Below, in pieces: positions 32,793 through 41,103 of a DNA stretch of 64,000 bases. The position numbers and the translations under genes are program-made. Every line of letters begins with the position of its first letter. Within the stretch, counting starts at the first letter, position 1. This stretch comes from UBA1424 sp041654095 (GTDB lineage Bacteria > Bacillota_I > Bacilli_A > RFN20 > CAG-826), in NCBI GenBank assembly GCA_041654095.1, contig JBAZED010000006.1, positions 1 through 64,000 on the forward strand, read 5' to 3'. The notes below the pieces were generated by a model, which was not told the origin of the DNA, did no database searches, and saw nothing but the letters and a program-made list of their open reading frames with translations.

Positions 32793-33437
32793 GTGGCCGT
32801 TAGCCAAATCAACCCGACGAGGATGGAATTGACGAAGCTGAAAAATCAGCTTGCCGTCACGAGGCGTGGACATCGTTTATTAAAAGATAAGCAGGATGAA
32901 TTAATTCGCCAGTTTATGGAAGTTGTCTATAAGACAAAAGACTTGCGCAAAGAAATCGAAATGATGACTTCGAAAGCCGTGTTGACTTTTAAAAAAGGCC
33001 GGGCCAAAATGCGCCATTCGGAACTGGTTGAAATAACGTCGTCTCCCGCCTTTTCGTGGTCGTTAAAAATGAGCAAATCGACGGCAATGAGCATTGAATC
33101 GCCCCATCTAGAAATATCGATCGACGGAGCGATTAATCCACCGTATAGTTTGAGCAGCACTCCTCAGGATTTTGATGATTCGCTTGTATATGGCCTCGAC
33201 TTATTGCCGAAGTTGATCGAGTTAGCGCAATATGAAAAAATGATCGAGCAATTCGCTAAAGAAATCGAAAAGACGAGGCGGCGCGTCAACGCCATCGAGC
33301 ACATCATGATTCCCGAGCAAGTAGCCTTGATCAAAGACATCAAAACGAAACTCGCCGATCAGGAGATGGCCGGTACTATTCGCGTCATGAAATCCAAAGA
33401 GATGATATTGAAGAAGTATCGCAGCAATCAAAAATAG
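32793..33437 (+). CDS. ntpD: V-type ATPase subunit D (central shaft)
   Basis: This 214-aa antiparallel coiled-coil shaft protein is comparable to the gamma subunit of F-ATPase. The N-terminal NPTRMELTKLKNQLAVTRRGHRLLKDKQDEL and C-terminal RRRVNAIEHIMIP segments are diagnostic. GTG start, two bases after the ntpB stop. This is the last V-ATPase gene. Confidence 0.96.
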   Translation: MAVSQINPTRMELTKLKNQLAVTRRGHRLLKDKQDELIRQFMEVVYKTKDLRKEIEMMTSKAVLTFKKGRAKMRHSELVEITSSPAFSWSLKMSKSTAMSIESPHLEISIDGAINPPYSLSSTPQDFDDSLVYGLDLLPKLIELAQYEKMIEQFAKEIEKTRRRVNAIEHIMIPEQVALIKDIKTKLADQEMAGTIRVMKSKEMILKKYRSNQK

Positions 33438-33458
33438 ACCTTTTGAATGGAGCAAAAA

Positions 33459-34265
33459 ATGGTGAAAATTTCGCAAAAAGACGTCGTGTCGCTTCCCAAG
33501 AGAGAAAAGGATTCAAACAAATATGATTACGGCAATATTTTGATTTTTGGCGGCAGCATCGGCTTTTTTGGTGCGCCGGCCCTCAGTGCGCTCGCCGCTT
33601 TTCGGACGGGATCGGGCCTCGTTTCCATCGCTCTTGAAGAAGAAGACTATCCTTTCTTCCTCAATCTCAATCCCGAAGTGATGGTCAAGCGTTTTCTCGA
33701 TGTTGAGGAAGTCACAAAAATGATCGCTGGAAAAAACGCGATTCTCTTTGGACCTGGGCTTGAGGATAATATGATGAACGAGCGAATTTTGCGCGTCCTC
33801 CTCAACAGCGACATCCCTCTCGTCATCGACGCGACGGGGTTGACGCTTCTTAAGAAGATCGGTTTTGACAGCCGCTTGAATCACGTTATCGTCACGCCGC
33901 ACATCGGCGAAGCTCGCCGCCTATTGGATACCAATGAGCCGATAGATGAAGTTCAAAAATTGACGGATTTGGGAGCGACGGTCGTGCTCAAAAGCCACAT
34001 GACCAAAATCTTTCAAGGTGCATATTACGGCGAATCCGATCATGGTCATCCCGGTATGGCGAAAGCCGGATCAGGAGATGTCTTGGCGGGGATTATCGTC
34101 AGTTTACTCGGCCAAAAATATCCGCTTTTGGAAGCGGCAAAATATGGGGTTTTTCTTCACCAACTCGCCGGGCAAATCGCGGTGGCAAAACATGGTGAAC
34201 ACAGCCTGATCGCCTCGGATTTGATTGCCTCGATCCCGGAAGCGCTTCTAAGAAGCGGACAATGA
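33459..34265 (+). CDS. nnrD: ADP/ATP-dependent NAD(P)H-hydrate dehydratase
   Basis: This 268-aa ribokinase-fold enzyme repairs hydrated NADH/NADPH. It has NILIFGGSIGFFGAPALSA near the N-terminus, FGPGL, TPHIGE, and MAKAGSGDVLAGII with the catalytic Asp. The epimerase (NnrE) half of the usual fusion is absent. ATG at 33459 has ggag 6 nt upstream. An ATG 12 nt earlier has none. It follows ntpD by about 20 nt and is probably co-transcribed. Only a weak hairpin with a T-run follows it near 34266-34288. Confidence 0.93.
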   Translation: MVKISQKDVVSLPKREKDSNKYDYGNILIFGGSIGFFGAPALSALAAFRTGSGLVSIALEEEDYPFFLNLNPEVMVKRFLDVEEVTKMIAGKNAILFGPGLEDNMMNERILRVLLNSDIPLVIDATGLTLLKKIGFDSRLNHVIVTPHIGEARRLLDTNEPIDEVQKLTDLGATVVLKSHMTKIFQGAYYGESDHGHPGMAKAGSGDVLAGIIVSLLGQKYPLLEAAKYGVFLHQLAGQIAVAKHGEHSLIASDLIASIPEALLRSGQ

Positions 34266-34297
34266 AAAGCCTTTTAAAGCGTTTTTTACTATTTCGC

Positions 34298-34325
34298 TAA
34301 ACAATCATCTTTTTTGTTGTATAAT
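34298..34325 (+). promoter_or_regulatory. Promoter of the FMN riboswitch-ribU unit
   Basis: A perfect TATAAT (34320-34325) lies just before the aptamer. The -35 is poor, with TAAACA at 34298-34303 as the best match (16-bp spacer). Confidence 0.45.
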
Positions 34326-34332
34326 AATATAA

Positions 34333-34436
34333 GTTTCAGGACAGGGTTTGATTCCCAACCGGCGGTATACCCCGCGAGCCTTCGGGCCGATCTAGTTAAA
34401 TTCTAGAGGCGACAGTAGAGTCTGGATGAGAGAAGC
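34333..34436 (+). promoter_or_regulatory. FMN riboswitch (RFN element)
   Basis: All conserved RFN blocks are present in order: TCAGGACAGGGT, GATTCCCAACCGGCGGTA, CCCGCGAGCC, GGCCGATCT, AGAGGCGACAGTAGAGTCTGGATG and AGAGAAG at the end (block lengths abbreviated by position). It senses flavin mononucleotide and lies directly upstream of ribU. An 8-nt segment at its 5' edge (TTCAGGAC, 34335-34342) is complementary to GTCCTGAA (34449-34456), which forms the 5' arm of the downstream terminator. Confidence 0.96.
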
Positions 34437-34447
34437 CTCTCATTTTT

Positions 34448-34469
34448 GGTCCTGAACGAGGACCTTTTT
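34448..34469 (+). terminator. FMN-controlled terminator that also masks the ribosome site
   Basis: GGTCCT (34448-34453) pairs with AGGACC (34459-34464), followed by five Ts, and the ribU ATG starts three bases later. The only candidate ribosome site (gagga) is inside the stem. Control may therefore be by termination, by masking, or both. The anti-terminator would be the 5' edge of the aptamer. Confidence 0.75.
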
Positions 34470-34471
34470 AT

Positions 34472-35176
34472 ATGGGAGCAGCCGTCGTCGGAATTCTTCT
34501 TGTTTGGATCTTTCTTCTCGTCATCGTCTTGCGCGAAGGAAAACCTTTCCACTTCCAAAAAATAGATCTCGTCCGCTTCATGAGCCGCGTAGCGATCTTC
34601 GGCGCACTTTCGGCGATCTTATACATCGTTCCTTTCTTGAAATTTCCGCTGCCCTTCTTTCCGACGTTTCTCGAATTTCACTTTGACGAAATTCCCCTTT
34701 TTATCGCCGGCTTCGCCTATGGACCGCTGAGCGCTTTCTGTGCGATAATTGTTAAAACAATTATAAAATTGCCTTTTACCTCGACTTTAACAGTCGGCGA
34801 GTGGGCCGATCTCATCTACAGTACGTCTTTCGTCATTCCGGCGGCCATTATTTACGCGAAGCGCCGAAACATCAAAGGCGTCGTTCTCGGCTTCATCGTC
34901 GGCTTTATCGCTCAGCTGATCGTGAGCGTCGTCTTCAATGTCTATCTGATGATTCCTTTTTACATGTTTGTCATGGATTTTCCGGAAGCGGCAATCCTAG
35001 CGATGGCGCAAGCCGCCAATCCGGCCGTTTCCGATATTGGTTGGTCACTCGGCTTTTTAGCGATTGTCCCCTTCAATTTAATTAAAAATACGATGGTGGT
35101 CATCTTGACCTTTCTCGTCTACAAGAGCATTCATCGCTTCATGGCTCAATTCGAAGAAAAAAAGCTGCCCGCATAG
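34472..35176 (+). CDS. ribU: Riboflavin ECF transporter S component
   Basis: This 234-aa integral membrane protein has about six hydrophobic helices and binds riboflavin for uptake with a shared ECF energy module (not encoded in the window). The segment SRVAIFGALSAILYIVPFLKFPLPFFP and the Asp/Glu-containing FHFDEIPLFIAGFAYGPLSAF are typical of RibU. There is a short extra N-terminal helix (about 1-21). FMN riboswitch control upstream strongly supports substrate identity. Its stop lies inside the terminator shared with ferredoxin. Confidence 0.93.
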   Translation: MGAAVVGILLVWIFLLVIVLREGKPFHFQKIDLVRFMSRVAIFGALSAILYIVPFLKFPLPFFPTFLEFHFDEIPLFIAGFAYGPLSAFCAIIVKTIIKLPFTSTLTVGEWADLIYSTSFVIPAAIIYAKRRNIKGVVLGFIVGFIAQLIVSVVFNVYLMIPFYMFVMDFPEAAILAMAQAANPAVSDIGWSLGFLAIVPFNLIKNTMVVILTFLVYKSIHRFMAQFEEKKLPA

Positions 35177-35182
35177 GCAGCT
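35163..35182. terminator. Bidirectional terminator between ribU and ferredoxin
   Basis: AGCTGCC (35163-35169) and GGCAGCT (35176-35182) form a perfect stem, flanked by a long A-run on the left and AGTTTT on the right. It is stronger for the minus strand, where eight Ts follow. Confidence 0.8.
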
Positions 35183-35207
35183 AGTTTTATAGAGGCAACG
35201 AAGGCGA

Positions 35208-35393
35208 TTAGTCTTCGACGATGATGGAGCCGGTTGGGCAGTCATTCGCGACATCGACGTCGACACCTTCGGCTGGTTGAGTGTGGACGTGAGCTTTTCC
35301 TTCGTCATTGAACTCAAACACTTCCGGCATAACTGAGACGCAAAGACCACATCCGATGCAAGCATCACGGTCTATTCTTACTTTTTTAGCCAT
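35208..35393 (-). CDS. fer: 4Fe-4S ferredoxin
   Basis: This 61-aa small electron carrier has CIGCGLC near residue 12 and a distal Cys in DCPTGSI, giving four ligands for one [4Fe-4S] cluster, as in Bacillus Fer. It is strongly acidic. ATG at 35393 has ggagga upstream. An open extension of 18 residues further upstream lacks any ribosome site. In Bacillus, fer is also near ypfB-cmk. Confidence 0.95.
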   Translation of the reverse strand: MAKKVRIDRDACIGCGLCVSVMPEVFEFNDEGKAHVHTQPAEGVDVDVANDCPTGSIIVED

Positions 35394-35418
35394 TTTACAA
35401 TGTCCTCCAACAACGGGC

Positions 35419-35447
35419 ATTATAATATCAAACAGCCGTTTATGCAA
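35419..35447 (-). promoter_or_regulatory. Promoter of the ferredoxin gene
   Basis: On the minus strand TTGCAT (35442-35447) and TATAAT (35419-35424) are 17 bp apart, about 20 nt from the expected start of the mRNA leader. Confidence 0.75.
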
Positions 35448-35516
35448 GGTTTATAAAATTCCTCTACAAATGATTTCTAATTTATATTAGAATGTATCAG
35501 TAAGTAGGAGTGTATT

Positions 35517-35750
35517 TTGAAAACGATAACCCGCGTCGAAAAGTATCAAAAACTCCGCGAGGAAATCTCTCGCATGCCCGATGAAGCAAATAGGGATTTT
35601 GAGACCGATGACGCCGCTACTCAAGAAAAAGTATTGTCTCCGATCGATTTACATAAGCGCAAAGAAGCAATTCGTATTATTATTTTAATTGTAATTCTTT
35701 TATTTTTAGTAATTGCTGCCATCGTTCTTGGCGTTTGTGCGTTTTTATAA
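35517..35750 (+). CDS. Small single-span membrane protein
   Basis: This 77-aa protein has an acidic, soluble N-terminus (about 1-48) and one C-terminal transmembrane helix (about 52-76, Ile/Leu/Val-rich), so it is probably tail-anchored with the N-terminus inside. TTG start with taggag 7 nt upstream. It precedes cmk by 12 nt and likely shares its transcript. No family is recognised. The position recalls the small ypfB gene next to cmk in Bacillus, but similarity was not shown. Confidence 0.7.
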   Translation: MKTITRVEKYQKLREEISRMPDEANRDFETDDAATQEKVLSPIDLHKRKEAIRIIILIVILLFLVIAAIVLGVCAFL

Positions 35751-35762
35751 AAGGAGCCCGCT

Positions 35763-36431
35763 ATGAAAAAAGTCACGATCGCCATCGATGGACCGGCCGC
35801 AGCCGGAAAGTCGACCGTCGCTAAAAAAGTCGCTCAGTTTTTGGGTTTCACTTATATCGATACCGGCGCGATGTATCGCGCTTTCACATATTGCGTCATG
35901 AAAAAAGGCCTCGATCCCAAAGATGAAAAAGCCAGCATCTCGCTCATCCCGGAAGTCGATATCGAATTATTGAGCGATGGCCGAGTCATCTGCTGCGGCG
36001 AAGACGTGACAAAAGTCATTCGCGAACCGCACATTTCGGCAAACGTTTCTTATATCGCTTCTTATAAAGACATCCGCTTAGCGCTCGTTGAACTTCAGAG
36101 AAAGATGGCTAATCGGCGCTCGGTGGTCATGGATGGTCGCGACATCGGAACATATGTCCTACCTGATGCCGACGTTAAAATATTTCAAATTGCCGACGTT
36201 CCGACGCGCTCTGTTCGCCGGTATGAAGAAAATCTATCCAAAGGCATTCAATGCACTTTAGCGGAAGTCGAAGAAGATGTCAGGCGTCGCGATTACATCG
36301 ATTCGCATCGCGATTTTGCCCCCTTAAAACCCGCTCCTGACTCAGTCTTATTAGATACTTCATTTTTGAGCATCGAAGAAGCTGTCGAAGCCGTTTTAAA
36401 CATCATCAAACGCAAAATCGGAGAGGCATAA
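35763..36431 (+). CDS. cmk: Cytidylate kinase
   Basis: This 222-aa enzyme phosphorylates CMP and dCMP. It has P-loop IDGPAAAGKSTVAK, YIDTGAMYRAFTY, and MDGRDIGTYVLPDADVK, then RRYEEN and RRDYIDSHR in the lid/NMP region. Normal length with an aaggag site. It is followed one base later by der, the Bacillus order (with rpsA missing between). Confidence 0.97.
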   Translation: MKKVTIAIDGPAAAGKSTVAKKVAQFLGFTYIDTGAMYRAFTYCVMKKGLDPKDEKASISLIPEVDIELLSDGRVICCGEDVTKVIREPHISANVSYIASYKDIRLALVELQRKMANRRSVVMDGRDIGTYVLPDADVKIFQIADVPTRSVRRYEENLSKGIQCTLAEVEEDVRRRDYIDSHRDFAPLKPAPDSVLLDTSFLSIEEAVEAVLNIIKRKIGEA

Positions 36432-36432
36432 T

Positions 36433-37743
36433 ATGCCTTTAGGCGTCGTCGCTATCATCGGTAGTCCAAATGTCGGGAAATCGACAATTTTTAATCGCAT
36501 CATTGGAACGCGCCGCTCGATTATCGACAATCAGCCGGGAATCACCCGCGATCGACTATATGCTAATGCCACGTGGCTGACCAAAGAATTTCGGGTCATC
36601 GACACCGGTGGAATCGAAATTGCCAATCACCCTTTCCAAGAGCAAATTCGCGCGCAGGCGCAGATTGCCATCGAAGAAGCCGATGTGATCATCTACGTCG
36701 TCGATGGTCAAGTCGGAGTCACCAACGACGATCGCGAGATTGCCAAAATTCTTTTTAAATCCAAGAAATCGATTATTCTCGCCGTGAATAAAATAGATGA
36801 TATTAGTAAAATCGGCGATATATATGAATTTGCATCCTTAGGGCTTGGAAATCCCCTTCCCGTCAGCGGTGCACATGGTATCGGCGTCGGTGATTTACTC
36901 GATCAAATCGTTAAGTTACTCCCCGAGACAAGCGCCGAAAAATTCGATGAAAACGAAATCGTTTTTTCAATCATTGGTCGGCCAAATGTCGGCAAATCCT
37001 CACTATCTAATGCCATTTTAGGTCAGAATCGCATCATCGTCTCCGAGATTGAAGGGACGACCAGAGACGCCATAGATACCAAATTCGTTCGCGATGATAA
37101 GCATTATGTGGTCATCGATACCGCCGGTCTTAAAAAGCGGGGACGAATTTACGAATCGGTTGATAAATACGCGGCTTTACGAGCTCTGGCGGCGATTGAG
37201 AGGTCGGAGATCGTCATGCTCGTCATCGACGCCGATCAAGGCATCTTAGAGCAGGATAAGCACGTCGTCGGCTATGCGACTGATTTGAATAAGGCCATCA
37301 TCATCGTCGTCAACAAATGGGATCTCATCCCGCGCAGCCAAACGGCGATGGCCGATTTTACCAAGCAGATACGTAAGGAGTTTAAGTTCCTCGAGTATGC
37401 TCCGATTATATTTGTTTCGGCCAAAGACAAGAGTCGCATCGACACCGTCTTCCAAGCATTGGAGACGGTCAATGAAGCTTATAGCAGGCGCATTCAAACG
37501 AGCGTTTTAAACGAGATTCTGCAAGATGCACAAGCCATGAATCCCGCACCTCTTTTTGAAGGTGGGAAACTCAAGATTTATTTTGCAAATCAAGTCGATG
37601 TTCGACCGCCGACTTTTGTTCTTTTCGTCAATCGACCCAAGTACGCTCACTTCTCATATCTCAGATATATTGAAAACCGGCTTCGCGATTCCTTTTCCTT
37701 TGAAGGGACGCCATTGAAAATAATTCTTCGCGAGAGAAAATAA
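36433..37743 (+). CDS. der: GTPase Der (EngA)
   Basis: This 436-aa tandem GTPase for 50S ribosome maturation has a first G domain with GSPNVGKST, DTGGIE and NKID, and a second with GRPNVGKSS, DTAGLKKRG and NKWD. A KH-like C-terminal domain (about 350-436) follows. Length is normal. Confidence 0.98.
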   Translation: MPLGVVAIIGSPNVGKSTIFNRIIGTRRSIIDNQPGITRDRLYANATWLTKEFRVIDTGGIEIANHPFQEQIRAQAQIAIEEADVIIYVVDGQVGVTNDDREIAKILFKSKKSIILAVNKIDDISKIGDIYEFASLGLGNPLPVSGAHGIGVGDLLDQIVKLLPETSAEKFDENEIVFSIIGRPNVGKSSLSNAILGQNRIIVSEIEGTTRDAIDTKFVRDDKHYVVIDTAGLKKRGRIYESVDKYAALRALAAIERSEIVMLVIDADQGILEQDKHVVGYATDLNKAIIIVVNKWDLIPRSQTAMADFTKQIRKEFKFLEYAPIIFVSAKDKSRIDTVFQALETVNEAYSRRIQTSVLNEILQDAQAMNPAPLFEGGKLKIYFANQVDVRPPTFVLFVNRPKYAHFSYLRYIENRLRDSFSFEGTPLKIILRERK

Positions 37744-37744
37744 G

Positions 37745-38746
37745 GTGAGAATTGGAATAGTCGGCACGGGCACGTGGGCCACAGCTCTCGCCCAAGTGCT
37801 TGTCGATAATCGTCATGATGTCATTCTCTTCGGCCGCGAACAAGCGCAGATCGACGATATTAATCTCCGCCATCAGAACACTTTCTATTTTGGCTCAGAA
37901 ATTAAATTATCTTTTAAGATAATTGTCACGAATGACATTAGAGATATATGCACGAATGTTGATGCCATTCTTTTAAGCATCCCAACCGGCGCGATGTCCG
38001 ACGTCTTAAAGAAAATTGAGCCGCATCTTGTCGAAAAAACCATCTTTATCAATACTGCGAAAGGCTTTGATCCGGAAACGCAGCTCCGCATGTCGGAGAC
38101 CATTCGCCGCCACATCCCAAAAGCGAAGCGTCAAGCGATCGTCTCCCTACTCGGCCCATCACATGCCGAAGAAGTGATTCTTCGCCACCTCACACTTATC
38201 ACCTCGGTATCCAAAGACAAAAAGGCTGCAACTTTAGTGCAAAGACTATTTTCAAATGATTACTTCCGCGTCTATGTCCATCGCGATGAAGTCGGAGCGG
38301 AATACGCAACGGCGATGAAAAATTGCATCGCCATCGCCGCCGGCATCATCGACGGATTAGGTTTGGGAGATAACGCTAAAGCCGCGCTCATCACACGCGG
38401 TTTAAATGAGATGGTCAAGCTCGGCCGGCGCTTCGGCGCAAAACCGGCTACGTATTTAGGATTGACCGGTGTCGGCGACTTAGTCGTGACGTGCGGATCA
38501 AAGCATTCGCGGAATTACCAAGCCGGTTTTATGATTGGCCAAGATGACTCGAGCGAACGCTTTTTCAAGGAAAACATCAAGACAGTTGAAGGCGTTCGAA
38601 CCGCGCAAGTAATTCACAATTTAGCAAAAGGAGTGCGGCTCTCTTTTCCCATCGTCGAATCCATATATCGCGTTCTCTACGAAAAAGCTCGGCCTTCAGA
38701 GGTCATCTCCACGCTGATGAGAAGGCCGCTTAAAGAGGAGAATTAA
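37745..38746 (+). CDS. gpsA: Glycerol-3-phosphate dehydrogenase [NAD(P)+]
   Basis: This 333-aa enzyme makes sn-glycerol-3-phosphate for phospholipids. It has the N-terminal IGIVGTGTWATALAQVL nucleotide motif, the catalytic Lys in ATAMKNCIAIAAGIIDGL and GLTGVGDLVVTCGSKHSRN. GTG start two bases after the der stop, with only a weak ribosome site, which suggests coupling to der. Confidence 0.97.
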   Translation: MRIGIVGTGTWATALAQVLVDNRHDVILFGREQAQIDDINLRHQNTFYFGSEIKLSFKIIVTNDIRDICTNVDAILLSIPTGAMSDVLKKIEPHLVEKTIFINTAKGFDPETQLRMSETIRRHIPKAKRQAIVSLLGPSHAEEVILRHLTLITSVSKDKKAATLVQRLFSNDYFRVYVHRDEVGAEYATAMKNCIAIAAGIIDGLGLGDNAKAALITRGLNEMVKLGRRFGAKPATYLGLTGVGDLVVTCGSKHSRNYQAGFMIGQDDSSERFFKENIKTVEGVRTAQVIHNLAKGVRLSFPIVESIYRVLYEKARPSEVISTLMRRPLKEEN

Positions 38747-38758
38747 TTAGTAATACTG

Positions 38759-38786
38759 TTGATAATTATTTTGGGCTGTGTTAACT
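38759..38786 (+). promoter_or_regulatory. Promoter of the HU gene
   Basis: TTGATA (38759-38764) and TTAACT (38781-38786) are 16 bp apart, about 28 nt before the hup ATG. Confidence 0.5.
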
Positions 38787-38814
38787 TTTAGTAAGAAACC
38801 AAAGGAGTATTTAT

Positions 38815-39087
38815 ATGAACAAAGCTGATCTGATTTTAGCTGTCGCTGAAGAAGCGGAACTTTCCAAACGTCAAGCCGAGGTCGCCGTCGAGGCATTATT
38901 AAAGCTCGTCGAGAAGGCTCTCGTTAAAAAAGAAGCCGTCAAATTATCCGGTTTTGGCGTATTCGAGAACAAAAAGCGGGCCGCCCGCATTGGAACAAAT
39001 CCGACATCGGGACAAAAAATTAAAATTCCGGCCAGCCACACCGTCTCATTCAAACCTTCAAAATCATTGAAAGAAAAGGTTAACTAG
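38815..39087 (+). CDS. hup: HU nucleoid protein
   Basis: This 90-aa DNA-bending protein has MNKADLILAVAEEAELSKRQ at the N-terminus, GFGVFENKKRAARIGTNP over the arm and KIPASHTVSFKPSKSLKEKV at the end. A very good ribosome site (aaaggag) and a strong terminator downstream fit a highly expressed single-gene unit. Confidence 0.98.
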   Translation: MNKADLILAVAEEAELSKRQAEVAVEALLKLVEKALVKKEAVKLSGFGVFENKKRAARIGTNPTSGQKIKIPASHTVSFKPSKSLKEKVN

Positions 39088-39103
39088 TTTCATTCTACTA
39101 GCT

Positions 39104-39130
39104 AAGGTTGGCAAAAGCCGACCTTTTTTT
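39104..39130 (+). terminator. Intrinsic terminator of the HU gene
   Basis: AAGGTTGGC (39104-39112) pairs with GCCGACCTT (39117-39125) across AAAA, followed by a T-run. Confidence 0.9.
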
Positions 39131-39158
39131 ATTGCCTACATTCCTATACAATTTATCT

Positions 39159-39764
39159 ATGGATAAAACGATTTTCCGCGATTTGTCTGACCTGTTTGAG
39201 AAGCACGGCTTTTCCCTTTTTATGATCGGGGGAACGTCCCGCGATTTTCTATTGGGCATCGATGTTCTTGATTACGATTTTGCGACCGATGCCACCCCCG
39301 AGGAGATGGAAGCATTTCTCGACGGCGCAGATGCGACATTTGCTAAATTCGGAACGATGCGGTTTATTCATAAAAACCAGAGAATCGACATCGTCACCCT
39401 TCGCGTCGAAGGCGATTACGTCGATTATCGACATCCAAAGACCATTCGCTATGTCCGCGATATTAAGTTGGATTATGTTCGCCGCGATTTCACGATCAAC
39501 GCCTTGTATATCAATCGCGATTTTCAAGTCCACGATTTCGCGGGAGGCTTGACCGACTTAAAGGCCGGCATCATCCGCTTGATCGGCGATCCCGAGAAGA
39601 GAATAATTGAAGATCCGCTCCGGATATTAAGAGCCGAACGCTTTGCGAAAAAGCTGGGGTTTAAAATTGAAGAGCAGACGTTGCTAGCGATGGAGAAGTA
39701 TCGCCATCTTCTCAAAAAGCTCAATCCCGACAAGGTTCGCGAAGAAAAGAATAAGCAAAAGTAA
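39159..39764 (+). CDS. cca: CCA-adding enzyme family nucleotidyltransferase, short form
   Basis: This 201-aa class II polymerase-beta-like protein shows GGTSRDFLLG, DYDFATDATPEEM with the catalytic Asp pair, VRRDFTINALYI and DPLRILRAERFAKKLGF. These cover the catalytic head and the start of the neck. Normal CCA enzymes are about 400 aa. Here the protein ends at the KVREE position where body and tail should begin, and the next gene starts 51 nt later, so the rest is absent rather than frameshifted. It has no ribosome site. TACAAT lies 6 nt before ATG, which suggests a leaderless mRNA. It lies upstream of dnaD-nth as in Bacillus. Whether it still adds CCA or has another role cannot be told. Confidence 0.85.
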   Translation: MDKTIFRDLSDLFEKHGFSLFMIGGTSRDFLLGIDVLDYDFATDATPEEMEAFLDGADATFAKFGTMRFIHKNQRIDIVTLRVEGDYVDYRHPKTIRYVRDIKLDYVRRDFTINALYINRDFQVHDFAGGLTDLKAGIIRLIGDPEKRIIEDPLRILRAERFAKKLGFKIEEQTLLAMEKYRHLLKKLNPDKVREEKNKQK

Positions 39765-39774
39765 TGTCTCTCTC

Positions 39775-39787
39775 CACGCTTAGCGTG
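39775..39787. other. Short perfect hairpin between cca and dnaD
   Basis: CACGC, TTA, GCGTG. It is followed by ataagatattttt, so it might be a poor terminator for cca or simply precede the dnaD promoter. Confidence 0.3.
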
Positions 39788-39815
39788 ATAAGATATTTTT
39801 ACGAAGAGGGTAACT

Positions 39816-40475
39816 ATGGATACGATTTCGATGGAAGCTCTCGACTTCCGCTACTTGCTAATCGAGCACTATAAAAAGATTGGCCTGGATGAAGATGATC
39901 TAGCCGTCGTTTTAGTCATCGACCATCTCCTCGAACAGAAAAACAAGTTTATCACCGCTGATTTATTGAGCCTCCGCATGAATTTGTCGACCGAAGCCAT
40001 CGACAGGATTTTGGTTAAGCTCATCAATCGCGGCCTTCTCGAATATGAAACGGCTAACAAAAACATCAAGACATCCCTCAAGCCACTTCGCAAAAAACTG
40101 TATAAAGAGTTTCAGCTTGCTTTAGCAAAAGAGCAAGAACTGAACTCATCCGCCGCTCGCAATGCCACGCTGAAAAATATCTATGAGGTGTTCGAAAAAG
40201 AATTGAGTCGCACTCTATCGCCTATCGAATTCTCCATCATCAACGAATGGGTGAACTTTGGCTATAGCGACGAGATGATTATCAACGCTTTAAAGGAAGC
40301 GGTCAGCAAAAACAAAAAGTCGCTCCGCTCCATCGACAAGATCCTCTTGCAGTGGCAGACGCGTGATGACATGGAAAAAGAAGGTTACAGCGCAGTCAGC
40401 GAAAAGTGGAATAAAGATATCGAACAAACGATCAAAATCGCCAAGACCAAGTGGATCGATGATGACGAAAAATAG
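39816..40475 (+). CDS. dnaD: DnaD replication initiation protein
   Basis: This 219-aa protein has an N-terminal winged-helix part (about 10-100, with TADLLSLRMNLSTEAIDRIL) and a C-terminal DnaD/DnaB_2 domain (about 120-195, with YEVFEKELSRTLSPIEFSIINEW). It helps load the replicative helicase at oriC and during restart. The gene order dnaD-nth is the Bacillus order. ATG is preceded by agaggg. It overlaps nth by 14 nt. Confidence 0.94.
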   Translation: MDTISMEALDFRYLLIEHYKKIGLDEDDLAVVLVIDHLLEQKNKFITADLLSLRMNLSTEAIDRILVKLINRGLLEYETANKNIKTSLKPLRKKLYKEFQLALAKEQELNSSAARNATLKNIYEVFEKELSRTLSPIEFSIINEWVNFGYSDEMIINALKEAVSKNKKSLRSIDKILLQWQTRDDMEKEGYSAVSEKWNKDIEQTIKIAKTKWIDDDEK

Positions 40476-41103
40476 CAACAAAATCAAAGTTTTCAAGTTA
40501 TTTCTCGATAAGGCATTTCCCGATGCGAAATGCGAATTGACATATCAGCGCGATTACGAATTGCTCATCGCCGTCGTTTTAAGCGCTCAAACAACTGATA
40601 GGGCCGTCAATCTCGTCACCCCGATTTTGTTCTCGCGTTTCGATACGCTTTTAAAACTCAAAGAGGCTCCGCTCGCAGATATAGAAGATGCGATTCGCCC
40701 CATTGGCTTATATCGGAATAAGGCGACCAGCGTCAAAGGTATCGCGGCGATGCTCGTCGACGAATTTGGTGGAGTTGTGCCATCCGTGTCTTCAGAACTT
40801 CTCCGCCTTCCAGGTGTGGGGAACAAGACGCGGAACGTCATTCAAGCCGAGCTCTTTTCAATTCCGACAATGGCGGTCGACACGCACGTCGAACGCATTT
40901 CGAAACGCCTCGGCATCGCTTCCGAAAAAGACAATCCCGACGCCATTGAAAAGAAGCTAAGGCGATTATTAGAACCAAAGGATTTCATTAAGACGAATCA
41001 TCAGATCATCGAGTTTGGAAGGCAGGTGTGTCACGCCCGAAATCCACAATGCAAAACTTGCGTGCTGAATGATTTGTGCAAATATTATCGTCAAAGCGCT
41101 TAA
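40462..41103 (+). CDS. nth: Endonuclease III (base excision repair)
   Basis: This 213-aa DNA glycosylase/AP lyase acts on oxidised pyrimidines. The HhH motif LLRLPGVGNKTRNVI contains the catalytic Lys, the catalytic Asp is in AVDTHVERIS, and the [4Fe-4S] Cys pattern C-x6-C-x2-C-x5-C is at the end (CHARNPQCKTCVLNDLC). Two adjacent ATGs exist (40459, 40462). Upstream open frame is not coding in this frame because it overlaps dnaD. Its stop overlaps the end of recU on the other strand by 4 bp. Confidence 0.96.
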   Translation: MTKNSNKIKVFKLFLDKAFPDAKCELTYQRDYELLIAVVLSAQTTDRAVNLVTPILFSRFDTLLKLKEAPLADIEDAIRPIGLYRNKATSVKGIAAMLVDEFGGVVPSVSSELLRLPGVGNKTRNVIQAELFSIPTMAVDTHVERISKRLGIASEKDNPDAIEKKLRRLLEPKDFIKTNHQIIEFGRQVCHARNPQCKTCVLNDLCKYYRQSA

